This document shows positions 16,902-24,430 of a DNA stretch of 39,937 nucleotides, piece after piece. Positions within the stretch are counted from its first letter, which is position 1. Each line of letters begins with the position of its first letter. Source of the stretch: Bryobacterales bacterium (GTDB lineage: Bacteria; Acidobacteriota; Terriglobia; Bryobacterales; Bryobacteraceae); the NCBI GenBank assembly GCA_027324255.1, contig DAHVTI010000067.1, positions 1 through 39,937 of the forward strand, given 5' to 3'. A model generated the notes under the pieces. The model saw nothing but the letters and a program-made list of their open reading frames with translations, was not told the DNA's origin and made no database searches. Both the position numbers and the translations under genes were made by a program.

Positions 16902-17831
16902 ATGAGTGAACCCACCTCGAATAAGAAGCTGCTGGAGAGGCTCGGCGACGGGGCGCGGGTGCTGATTGTGCGGCTGCGCTCGCTGGGCGATTGCGTGCTG
17001 ACGACGCCGGCCATCGAACTGCTGCACGCGGCGCGGCCGGACCTGCGGATCGGGGTGGTGGTGGAGCCGCGGTTTGCGGCGGTGTTCGAGGGCAACCCGG
17101 CGGTGGCGCGGGTGCTGGAGCCCTCCTATGGGAGCGTCATGGGGTTTCGGGCGTCGCTCGCCATAAACCTGCACGGCGGGACTCGGAGCATGCTGCTGAC
17201 GGGGGCGTCGCTGGCGCGGTGGCGGGCGGGGTTCGCGCACCACAAGGGCGCGGGGCTCGTCTACAACGCGCCGATACCGCGGGCGCAGGAGGTGCTGGGG
17301 GTGGAGCGCACGGTGCACACGGCGGAGCACCTGGCGTCGGCGATGTTTTACCTGGGAGCGCCGGTTTCAGAGATTCCGAGGGCGCGGCTGTATGCGCCGG
17401 CGGCGGGGGCGGCGAGTCCGTACGCGGTGATCCATCCGGCGTCGGCGGCGGCTTACAAGACCTGGAACGCATCGGGCTTTGTGGAGGTGGCGGAGCACAT
17501 CCGGCGGAGGCGGGCCCTGGAACCGGTGTTCATCGGGGCGGGGCAGGACGACCTGACACCGTTCGAGGGCTACCGGGTGGTGAGGGGCGCGCCGTTGAAG
17601 GAGGCGATGTCGCTGATTGGGGGGGCGTCGCTGTTCGTGGGCAACGACAGCGGCCCGGCTCACATCGCGGCGGCATACGGGGTGCCGGCAGTGGTGCTGT
17701 TCGGGCGGCCGGAGCACCGGGTGATCTGGGCGCCGTGGCGGGCGGAGAGGTCGCGGACGCTTTGCGCGGCGGAGGGGATCGGGACACTGGGCCTGGAAGA
17801 AGTGCTGGCGGCAGTGGACGGGCTGGGTTAA
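16902..17831 (+). CDS. Glycosyltransferase family 9 (heptosyltransferase-like)
   Basis: A 309-residue GT-B fold transferase of the ADP-heptose:LPS heptosyltransferase family. Landmarks are the opening VLIVRLRSLGDCVLTTPAIELLH with the conserved 'LGD.v..TPa', YAVIHPASAAAYKTWNASGF for the donor-binding domain, and SLFVGNDSGPAHIAAAYGVP, the family signature DSGPxH. It probably adds a sugar to lipopolysaccharide or another surface glycan at the inner face of the membrane; donor and acceptor are not determined. ATG 16902 is used since codons upstream read as non-family sequence in the intergenic space. The stop overlaps that of the convergent antiporter by four bases. Confidence 0.88.
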   Translation: MSEPTSNKKLLERLGDGARVLIVRLRSLGDCVLTTPAIELLHAARPDLRIGVVVEPRFAAVFEGNPAVARVLEPSYGSVMGFRASLAINLHGGTRSMLLTGASLARWRAGFAHHKGAGLVYNAPIPRAQEVLGVERTVHTAEHLASAMFYLGAPVSEIPRARLYAPAAGAASPYAVIHPASAAAYKTWNASGFVEVAEHIRRRRALEPVFIGAGQDDLTPFEGYRVVRGAPLKEAMSLIGGASLFVGNDSGPAHIAAAYGVPAVVLFGRPEHRVIWAPWRAERSRTLCAAEGIGTLGLEEVLAAVDGLG

Positions 17832-19510
17832 CCGCGCTGGTAGAAGCGATTGCGGAATTCGTCGATGGCGCGGGCGGTTTCGGACGGGTCCCGTTCGAAG
17901 CGAGCGAGGGCCTGGCGGACCATTTCAACGCCGCCTTCGAGTTCGGGCAGGACGGCAGTGTCGACACCCTGGGCGTGGAGCGTGGGGAGGTGGTGGGCGC
18001 GGGCGGCGCGGGCGATGACGGTGAGGGAGGAGTTGCGGCGCTTGGCGCGGGCGACGGCGAGCTCGACAGTGCCCGGGTCGGGCGGGGTGAGGAGGAGGAC
18101 GCGGGCGGAGTCGATGCAGGCGGCGTGGAGGACCTCGTCGCCGGTGACGTCCCCCCAGACGGCTTTGAGGCCGGCCTCGACGGCGTCGCGGTACAGGGCG
18201 TGGTCCTGCTCGACGACGGCGACAGGGATGCCGGCGGCGTAGAGGATGCCGGCGGCGGCGCGTCCGCTGCGGCCGTAGCCGCCGAGGACGACATGGTTCG
18301 AGAGGCGGACCTTCAGGGGATCGACGACGCGCACGGGGTGGGTGGGCCTGCGGAAGCGTCGCCAGGCGCGGCCGAGCGGGAGGGCGGCGCCGGAGACGAG
18401 GGGCGAGAGGGCCATGGTGAGAACGGTGCAAGTCAGGACGAGGCTGTAGGTGTCCCGCGAGATCATGCCGCCGCGCACGCCGCTGCGGGCGAGGACGAAG
18501 GAGAACTCGCCCATCTGGGAGAGGCCGAGGGCGACGATCCAGGGGGCCATGTTCACGTATCCGAAGGCGCGGGCGACGCCGCCGAGGATGACCGCCTTGC
18601 CGAGGAAGATGAGCGCCACGGCGGCGGCGAGGCGAGCCCAGTGGGCGGCGACGTAGCGGGGATCGAGCAGCATGCCGACGGAGACGAAGAAGAGCAGGCC
18701 GAAAATGTCGCGGAGGGGAGCGAGGTCGCTGAGTGCCTGGTGGCTGAACTCGGATTCGCTGAGGATGAGACCGGCGACGAAGGCGCCGAGGGCGAACGAC
18801 AGTCCGACGCTGTGCGTGGCGAAGCCGATGCCGACGCCGGTGGCGACGACGGCGACGAGGAAGAGCTCGCGGGGGCCCCAGACGAGGATGCGGCGGATGA
18901 GGCCCGGCAGCAGGCGGGTGCCGGCCCAGACGACGGCGCCGAGGAAAGTGGCGGCGAGCCCGACGGCGGCGGCGAGCTTGCCGGCGGCGTGCTGAAGGTC
19001 GCCGAGCTGGGGCAGGACGATGAGCATGGGGATGACGGCGAGGTCCTGCAGGACGAGGAGGCCGATCATGACGCGGCTGGCGAGGGTGGTGGTGACGCCG
19101 CGCTCGTTCAGGGACTTGACGACGACCATGGTGCTGGAGACGGAGACCATGGCGCCGAACCAGGCGGATTCGGCGGCGGTCATAGAGAAGAGCGCAACGC
19201 CGGCCCACGCAGCGCCGGCGCCGGTGACCAGGATCTGGATGGGGCCGCCGAGGAGCGCGACGCGGCGGACGGGCTGGAGGTCGCGGAATGAGACTTCGAG
19301 GCCCAGAGAGAAGAGCAGCAGAGCGGCGCCGATTTCGGCGAGCAGCTCGATGTCGTGGACCTCGACGACGGTGGGTCCGGCGGTGTGGGGGCCGACGATG
19401 ACGCCGGCGGCGACATAGCCCACCAGCAGCGGCAGGCGCAGGGCGCGGGCCAGCAGAGCGCCGCACAGGCCGGCGAGAACGATCAGCACGAAGTCAGCGG
19501 CGATTCCCAT
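17828..19510 (-). CDS. CPA2-family cation:proton antiporter (KefB/YbaL-like) with RCK domain
   Basis: A membrane transporter of about 560 residues. The N-terminal two thirds hold about 12 hydrophobic segments with the CPA2 signatures GYVAAGVIVGPHTAG, FSLGLEVSFRDL, SVSSTMVVVKSLNERG and FVAGLILSESEFSHQ. After about residue 395 a cytosolic RCK/TrkA-N Rossmann domain begins (HVVLGGYGRSGRAAAGIL), with VVEQD as the second strand's acidic end, then VWGDVTGDEVLHAA. KefB-like proteins move K+ or Na+ against H+ and are gated by nucleotide or glutathione adducts; YbaL-like ones are uncharacterised. No KefF/KefG partner is next to it. ATG 19510 is chosen; the frame extends nine codons further. Ends four bases into the convergent glycosyltransferase stop. 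Confidence 0.92.
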   Translation of the reverse strand: MGIAADFVLIVLAGLCGALLARALRLPLLVGYVAAGVIVGPHTAGPTVVEVHDIELLAEIGAALLLFSLGLEVSFRDLQPVRRVALLGGPIQILVTGAGAAWAGVALFSMTAAESAWFGAMVSVSSTMVVVKSLNERGVTTTLASRVMIGLLVLQDLAVIPMLIVLPQLGDLQHAAGKLAAAVGLAATFLGAVVWAGTRLLPGLIRRILVWGPRELFLVAVVATGVGIGFATHSVGLSFALGAFVAGLILSESEFSHQALSDLAPLRDIFGLLFFVSVGMLLDPRYVAAHWARLAAAVALIFLGKAVILGGVARAFGYVNMAPWIVALGLSQMGEFSFVLARSGVRGGMISRDTYSLVLTCTVLTMALSPLVSGAALPLGRAWRRFRRPTHPVRVVDPLKVRLSNHVVLGGYGRSGRAAAGILYAAGIPVAVVEQDHALYRDAVEAGLKAVWGDVTGDEVLHAACIDSARVLLLTPPDPGTVELAVARAKRRNSSLTVIARAARAHHLPTLHAQGVDTAVLPELEGGVEMVRQALARFERDPSETARAIDEFRNRFYQRG

Positions 19511-19579
19511 GGTGCGCTTATCGCCAGACTCGCACAAAGCGGCGTGCGGGGGGAACCGGCGTGCGCCTGGAGCAGCGCT

Positions 19580-20860
19580 TCAGCGGACGACGGCGGGCCG
19601 CGGAGGAGGGAGGGCGAGCGTCACGGCGAGGTTGAGGGCGAAGAGCGAGACGGCGATGAGTTCGGTGACGGCGGAGACGGGCAGGATGCGCCACGCCACG
19701 GCGACGTTGGCTTCGTAGGCCGGGATCTCGGCGCCGACGCGGAGGGCGCAGCCGAGGTTGAGCAGGACGAGGGAGGCGGTCATGAGGCGGGGACTGTAGA
19801 GGACGCGCATGCCGCAAAAGGCGGGCAGAACGCGCTGGCCGATGGCGAAGACCATGGTGGCGAGGAAGCCGACGGTGAGGGCGTGGCGGGAGGCGCCCCA
19901 GAGGCCGCCGTGCGTGTCGGCGGCGGCGGCCCAGACGCTGAGGCCCGCGGCCAGTAGCAGCCAGGCGTAGGCGCCGCGGGCGAAGTGCGGGAACAGCGGG
20001 CTGACGGCGAGGATCTTGGGCGGACGCGCGGAGGGCTCGAAGACGCGCAGGGCGGCGGCGGCCAGCAGGCTGGCTGCCAGCAGCACGAGAGCGGCGGGCA
20101 GGACCCGGCCGGCGAGCCCGAGGACGAGGGCCGCGAACCAGGCGGCGAGGGCGGACAGCAGCAGCGCGGGGCGCGGCGCGGGCAGGCCGGCAAACACCGG
20201 CAGCCAGCGGGCGTTGAAGCCCCACACGGCGGCGACGGGGAAGCCCCAGGCGGCGAGGATCAGGAACCGCTGGTCGAGAGAGTGAGGGAGGGCCGGGCCG
20301 GCGCTGGTCCAGGCCAGCCAGACGGCGGCGGCGGCGTTAAACAGAAGGGCCAGCAGGAAGGCGGAGGTGGAGGCCACGACAGCTTTCATCCAGGGCTCGA
20401 ATGAGGTGGGCCCGGCGCCGGACTTTTTGTGGCGGCTGACCGTGGCGAAGAAGAGGACGAAGGCGGCGAGTTCAAGCGCGGCGGAGAGGGGCAACAGCAG
20501 CCGCCATTGCCAGAGGCTGACATTGGCGGTCCAACGCAGGGCCGCGCCGGCGGTCCACAGGGCGAAGCTCACCCAGCCTCGCGCGGCCGAATGAGGCGTC
20601 TGGCCGCCCATTTTGGAGAGCGAATAGTAGCCGATGCCGAGGATGAAAGTGCCGATCCAGCCGAAGATCTGGGCGTGGCCGTGGGCCTGCATCCAGGCGG
20701 CCGGCAACGTCTGGAGCGAGTGCCGGCCGCTGATGGAGACGAGGTTCCAGACGCCGAGGAACGTCCCGGGCAGGAGCAGGAAGAGCAGGCCGGTGGCGAC
20801 GTAGGCCGTCACCAGCCTCTGGAGGGCGACTTCGATGCGGGCGGACGCGGCCTGCGTCAT
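19580..20860 (-). CDS. NnrS-like polytopic membrane protein
   Basis: A 426-residue protein with about twelve hydrophobic segments. The stretch MQAHGHAQIFGWIGTFILGIGYY, and later GLWGASRHALTVGFLATMVFAIGQRVLP, carry His residues in membrane segments in the way NnrS and haem-copper-related proteins do. NnrS is a haem- and copper-containing membrane protein tied to nitric-oxide stress. The link is strengthened by context: it starts 19 bases after a ric gene, in the same direction, so the two form a nitrosative-stress unit. ATG 20860 begins MTQAASARIEVAL; the longer frame upstream runs over the ric gene and is a shadow. Membership is by motif and context only, hence moderate confidence. Confidence 0.68.
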   Translation of the reverse strand: MTQAASARIEVALQRLVTAYVATGLLFLLLPGTFLGVWNLVSISGRHSLQTLPAAWMQAHGHAQIFGWIGTFILGIGYYSLSKMGGQTPHSAARGWVSFALWTAGAALRWTANVSLWQWRLLLPLSAALELAAFVLFFATVSRHKKSGAGPTSFEPWMKAVVASTSAFLLALLFNAAAAVWLAWTSAGPALPHSLDQRFLILAAWGFPVAAVWGFNARWLPVFAGLPAPRPALLLSALAAWFAALVLGLAGRVLPAALVLLAASLLAAAALRVFEPSARPPKILAVSPLFPHFARGAYAWLLLAAGLSVWAAAADTHGGLWGASRHALTVGFLATMVFAIGQRVLPAFCGMRVLYSPRLMTASLVLLNLGCALRVGAEIPAYEANVAVAWRILPVSAVTELIAVSLFALNLAVTLALPPPRPAVVR

Positions 20861-20879
20861 GGTGGCCTCCCGTGCCGCG

Positions 20880-21584
20880 TTAGCGCTGCTCAAAGGCGAT
20901 GGCACGGGGGAAGAGGATGTTGTTCTCGAGGTGGATGTGGAGGTCCGCCTCGAGCGCCTGCAAGCCGGAGTAGAGGGCACGGACGGTGGCGCAGGCGTAT
21001 TCGGGGAGCGTGAAGTCCGTGGTGAGTGAGCGGATTTCGGCCAGCGCGCCGCCGGCCTCGGTGTGCTCGCGCTCCATGACGGCGATGGGGTTGGCGATGG
21101 AACCGAACGGGACGGGCGGGGCGGGCCGGCCGGCGAGCTCGGCGGCGCCGTACTGCTCGATAAAGGGGAACAGAATGATCTCCTCCTTGTGGAGATGGAG
21201 TTCGAGCTCGGAGCGCAGGCCGCCGTAGACGACTACGAGGCGATCCCACATTTCCTGATCCTTGGGGCCGTGAACGGAGACCACTTTGTCCAGGCGTTTG
21301 GCGAGGGCGGGCATTTCGAGCTTGAGGTACTCGTGATGGGTGGCGATGATGTGGCGGGCGAGGTCGCGCATGGGCGCGGCCTGCCAGTCGGTTTCGCCGG
21401 CGGGGGCAGGGGTGCTGTTCTCGATTTCGGCGAGGACCGAGTCGGGGTTCAGGTTCTTTGCGCGGCAGGCCTCGTCGAAGGGCTGCTTGCCGCCGCAGCA
21501 GTAGTCGAGCCCGTGGCGCTCGAGGTGGCGGATGGCGTGGGCCGAAGCGGCGGCGAGTTCGGCGAGGGTCATGGTGGTGGTCAT
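20880..21584 (-). CDS. ric: Iron-sulfur cluster repair di-iron protein RIC (YtfE/ScdA/NorA)
   Basis: A 234-residue cytosolic di-iron protein that repairs Fe-S clusters damaged by nitric oxide or peroxide. The N-terminal ScdA domain shows RHGLDYCCGGKQPFDEAC with the conserved CC and a third Cys. The hemerythrin-like domain follows, with histidines and glutamates at about H84, H130/H132 with KEE, H174 (EREHTEAG) and H216/H218 (LHIHLENNILFPRA), the expected ligands of the oxo-bridged iron pair. Length is normal (about 220-240). GAGAGG precedes the ATG. It is the first gene of a two-gene unit with the NnrS-like gene. A GTGA-N6-TCAC palindrome lies about 60 bases upstream and may be a Crp/Fnr-family operator. 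Confidence 0.93.
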   Translation of the reverse strand: MTTTMTLAELAAASAHAIRHLERHGLDYCCGGKQPFDEACRAKNLNPDSVLAEIENSTPAPAGETDWQAAPMRDLARHIIATHHEYLKLEMPALAKRLDKVVSVHGPKDQEMWDRLVVVYGGLRSELELHLHKEEIILFPFIEQYGAAELAGRPAPPVPFGSIANPIAVMEREHTEAGGALAEIRSLTTDFTLPEYACATVRALYSGLQALEADLHIHLENNILFPRAIAFEQR

Positions 21585-21638
21585 GGGTGGTGCCTCTCTT
21601 TCTGATCCGATGGTAGGGCGGAAGGGGGGAGAGGATCA

Positions 21639-21652
21639 GTGATTGAAGTCAC
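21639..21652. promoter_or_regulatory. Candidate Crp/Fnr-family operator upstream of ric
   Basis: Perfect inverted repeat GTGA-TTGAAG-TCAC, centred 61.5 bases before the ric ATG. The half-sites and 6-base spacer are those of Crp-class sites (TGTGA-N6-TCACA), with only the outermost base differing on each side. In many bacteria ric and nnrS are controlled by NO-sensing members of this family (Dnr, NnrR) or by NsrR. No regulator gene is in the window. Confidence 0.5.
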
Positions 21653-21695
21653 GGGGCCGGCCTGGAGGTCTGCGCCACGATGCGCCTGGACGCAT

Positions 21696-24353
21696 TTATT
21701 GGCCGGAGGTGATTTCGTACCAGGGGGCTTGGCCGAGTTGGAAGCGCCAGCCGTTCTCCGTGTGTTCGAGCGGCAGCTCCGGCTGGCGGGCGCCGGCGCC
21801 GTCCAGGGGGTAGACGCGCAGGGGGCCGGGCAGGCGGAGGTTCACCGCGGCCTCGACGCTCTCCATCCAGACGGGCGCGGAGCCGCCGTTCAGGTTGCCG
21901 GATGGTTTGTTCGCCTGGTCGGGCTCGAGGGTGAAGTAGGCGGTCTGGCCGGGATAGGCGACGATGCGCTGGGGCTGCGCTGGGCCCGTGCCGGGTTGGG
22001 TGCGGAGGGTGTAGCCGGGGTTGGAGAGGAGGAGGCGCGAGGACTCGGCAAGGGGCCTGCCGTCGAGGGGCGTGAGCAGGATGTTGGCGATGCCGCGGGA
22101 GGAGGCCGACAGTTGGACGGAGAGCGGGCCGGCGCTGTGCGGAGCGTCCTTCAGCTCGCCGAAGAGGCCGGCGGCGTAGGGGCTGTTCAGGGTGACGATG
22201 TGCGCGGCGCGGTCCAGGCGAATTTCGCCGGTGTCGGAGTCGACAGTGTCGCCGGGCTTTTCGAGGGCATCGGCGGGCAACTCCGAAGGCTCGGCGGCGG
22301 GATCGAGTTCGACGCGGTGGCGGATGGCGGCCGAGTCCTGGTAGCCGTAATAGAGATTGAGCGCGGGGGCAAAGGAACCGTTGCGGCGTTCGCGGGTGAA
22401 GCGCTGGCGGACGGGTTCGGGGACGGGGATGCGGACGGAGTCGAGGGCGGGCGAAACGAGGCACCAGCGGAAAATGAGCGCGGACTGGCCGGCGTTGACG
22501 AACTTGGCCCAGTCGCCGTTGAGGTTGAAGCCGTGGGGGACGCCGCTGTCCCAGGTTCGTCCGTGCTCGTAGGCGAAGTGGACGATGGCATCCCAGTCCT
22601 GAAAAGAGGCGAAGGCGGCGAGCGTGGGGTCGAGTTCGGCGCCCTTGGTATTGGGCCAGGGCTGGTTGTATTCGGAGACGGTGTAGGGGCGGCCGCTGAC
22701 GCGGGCGGCGGCAACGTCGAGAAAAGTGGACCACTGGGAGGCGAGGGAGGAATCGTCGCGGAAGCGCCAGTCGCGGCCGTCCCAGGCGGCGTTGGGGAAG
22801 TTGTAGTGGTCGACGTAGAAGTGTTCGTCGAAGAAGTCGAGGTCGCGCTGGGCATCGATGAGCATCATGCCGCCGAAGCCCATCTGGGTGCCGGTGACGG
22901 GGAGGAGGGCGTCGTTGGTTTCACGGACGGCGTCGAGGAGGGTGCGGTTGTAGGTGCGGTCCAGGTTGGCGAGGAAGGCCAGGTAGTCGTTGGTGCGGCC
23001 TTCGGTGGAGTTCTCGCCGGAAGAGACGAGAGCGAAGTTGGAGGCTTGCAGGGATTCGGAGGGATCGGCGCCACGCTGGCCGCCGGTGAAGACGCGGGCG
23101 TTGCGGACGTAGAGAGGCGCCTCGCACTTTTCCACCGAGAGGCCGAAGCGGCCAATGGCGTCCATGTCGAACGAAGGCGTGAAGGCCATGCGCACCTTCT
23201 GCCATTCGCTGGTGACGCTAATGTTCTTGCCGATGACGGTGCGCCACGGCGAGACGTCCTGTTTGACGTCCCAGTGGACGGAGCGGGACTGGCCCGGGGT
23301 GAGGTCGGCGCGGATCTCCACTTCAGCGGTATAGCTTTCCGAGACCGACACGGAGAAGCCGACCTTCTTGAGGATGACGATGGGGGCGCCGGAGGAAGCG
23401 GCGGTGGAGACGAGGACGCGCACGGAGCCGTCGGGCTCGGTGTTCATGCTGGCGGCGGCGCCGGAGTGGATTTCGAGCGGACGCCAGGTGTCGGGCAGGA
23501 TGTTGTCGCCTTCCGGCACGCCGGGGCCCCAGGCGCCACGGAGGTCATCGTCGTTCGCGTAGCAATCCTGCAGGTAGCGGTTCCAGGCGGTTTCGAGGGA
23601 AGTCCGGTATTCGCCGAGGGCGGTGGTGTCGAGGCTGCCGTTCTGGTGGGCGTAGAGGACGGAGGTCTCGTTGTTGAGTTCCGTCATGGCGAGGACGGGA
23701 TCGCCCTTCAGGTCGAGGCGCTCGAAGAGGCCGCGGACGAATTGGGCCTGGAGTTCGACGAGGCGGGGGTGGAGGATGTGGAGCGGCTTGCTTTGGGTGG
23801 GGAAGGCGGCGCTGGCGGGGAGCGCGGGAACGTCGTCGATTGAGGGGCGGAAGGTGTAGCCGACGTGGAGGTTGACATTGGCGTAGATGCCTTCGGCCTT
23901 GAGTGCGAGCAGAAAGCTACGGAGGCGCGAGACGGAGACGTCGTTGAAGTTGGGGTAAGGGCCGGTGGTGAGGATCGAGTTGGCATTGGCGGGCGTGGAG
24001 TCGGGGCTCGAGTCCATGTGGTGGAGGCGCACGAGGTTGACGCCGAGGCGGCGGAGGCGGGCGGCGATGCGGGGGGCCTCATCGCCGGAGGGGAAGTTGG
24101 CGCCGAAGGCGAGGTTGACGCCGAAGAAGCGGACGCGCTCGTCGTCGGCGGTGTTGGGCTCTAGGTCGGGACCGATTTTGAAGAAGTGGCCGTCGCGGAC
24201 GAAGAGGCGGTCTTTGGCTTCCAGCGGCTGGTTGAGGAAGGAGAAGTCGGCGGCGCCGGAGAGGTTGTCCTGATCGACGGAAAAGGGGAAAAATGTTTGG
24301 GCGGGGGCGGGGAGCAGGAATAGGAAAAAAGCGAGGAGAAGGAGGGGCGCCAT
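21696..24353 (-). CDS. Exported clan GH-A (GH5-like) glycoside hydrolase with internal CBM-like insert
   Basis: An 885-residue secreted protein. The signal peptide is about residues 1-19. A (beta/alpha)8 catalytic domain begins near 50: FFGVNLAFGANFPSG, LRRLGVNLVRLHHMD, then VLAMTELNNETS, where Glu229 after Asn fits the acid/base position of clan A. Between about 295 and 425 there is a beta-rich module (VHWDVKQDVSPWRTV, VTSEWQKVRMAFTPSFD) resembling CBM4/9-type domains. The barrel then resumes: DFFDEHFYVDHYNFP and YTVSEYNQPWPN, where Glu561 fits the nucleophile. The C-terminal 270 residues are beta-rich. Substrate unknown; a beta-linked polysaccharide is likely. GAGG lies 8 bases before the ATG. 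It is followed by no sugar-transport genes. Confidence 0.75.
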   Translation of the reverse strand: MAPLLLLAFFLFLLPAPAQTFFPFSVDQDNLSGAADFSFLNQPLEAKDRLFVRDGHFFKIGPDLEPNTADDERVRFFGVNLAFGANFPSGDEAPRIAARLRRLGVNLVRLHHMDSSPDSTPANANSILTTGPYPNFNDVSVSRLRSFLLALKAEGIYANVNLHVGYTFRPSIDDVPALPASAAFPTQSKPLHILHPRLVELQAQFVRGLFERLDLKGDPVLAMTELNNETSVLYAHQNGSLDTTALGEYRTSLETAWNRYLQDCYANDDDLRGAWGPGVPEGDNILPDTWRPLEIHSGAAASMNTEPDGSVRVLVSTAASSGAPIVILKKVGFSVSVSESYTAEVEIRADLTPGQSRSVHWDVKQDVSPWRTVIGKNISVTSEWQKVRMAFTPSFDMDAIGRFGLSVEKCEAPLYVRNARVFTGGQRGADPSESLQASNFALVSSGENSTEGRTNDYLAFLANLDRTYNRTLLDAVRETNDALLPVTGTQMGFGGMMLIDAQRDLDFFDEHFYVDHYNFPNAAWDGRDWRFRDDSSLASQWSTFLDVAAARVSGRPYTVSEYNQPWPNTKGAELDPTLAAFASFQDWDAIVHFAYEHGRTWDSGVPHGFNLNGDWAKFVNAGQSALIFRWCLVSPALDSVRIPVPEPVRQRFTRERRNGSFAPALNLYYGYQDSAAIRHRVELDPAAEPSELPADALEKPGDTVDSDTGEIRLDRAAHIVTLNSPYAAGLFGELKDAPHSAGPLSVQLSASSRGIANILLTPLDGRPLAESSRLLLSNPGYTLRTQPGTGPAQPQRIVAYPGQTAYFTLEPDQANKPSGNLNGGSAPVWMESVEAAVNLRLPGPLRVYPLDGAGARQPELPLEHTENGWRFQLGQAPWYEITSGQ

Positions 24354-24390
24354 GGTTGTGGCCTCGCATGCGATGTTATCGCAGCGAGAT

Positions 24391-24426
24391 GAGCCCCGCG
24401 CAGGAGGTGGGTCCGGCGCGGGGCTC
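24391..24426 (-). terminator. Stem-loop downstream of the DPP-IV gene
   Basis: Perfect 11-base inverted repeat GAGCCCCGCGC (24391-24401) and GCGCGGGGCTC (24416-24426) with a 14-base loop. It begins five bases after the stop of the minus-strand peptidase gene and lies before the start of the minus-strand glycosidase gene. No T run follows on either strand, so it may be a transcript-end stabiliser or a Rho-linked terminator. Confidence 0.5.
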
Positions 24427-24430
24427 CGGA

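Noticed and set aside
16991-19291. 766-codon plus-strand frame across the glycosyltransferase and antiporter genes
   Set aside because: Low-complexity Gly/Ala/Asp-rich translation over two clear genes; a GC-driven shadow.
21639-23843. 734-codon plus-strand frame opposite the glycosidase
   Set aside because: Composition is repetitive Gly/Val/Asp and the opposite frame has a signal peptide and catalytic motifs.
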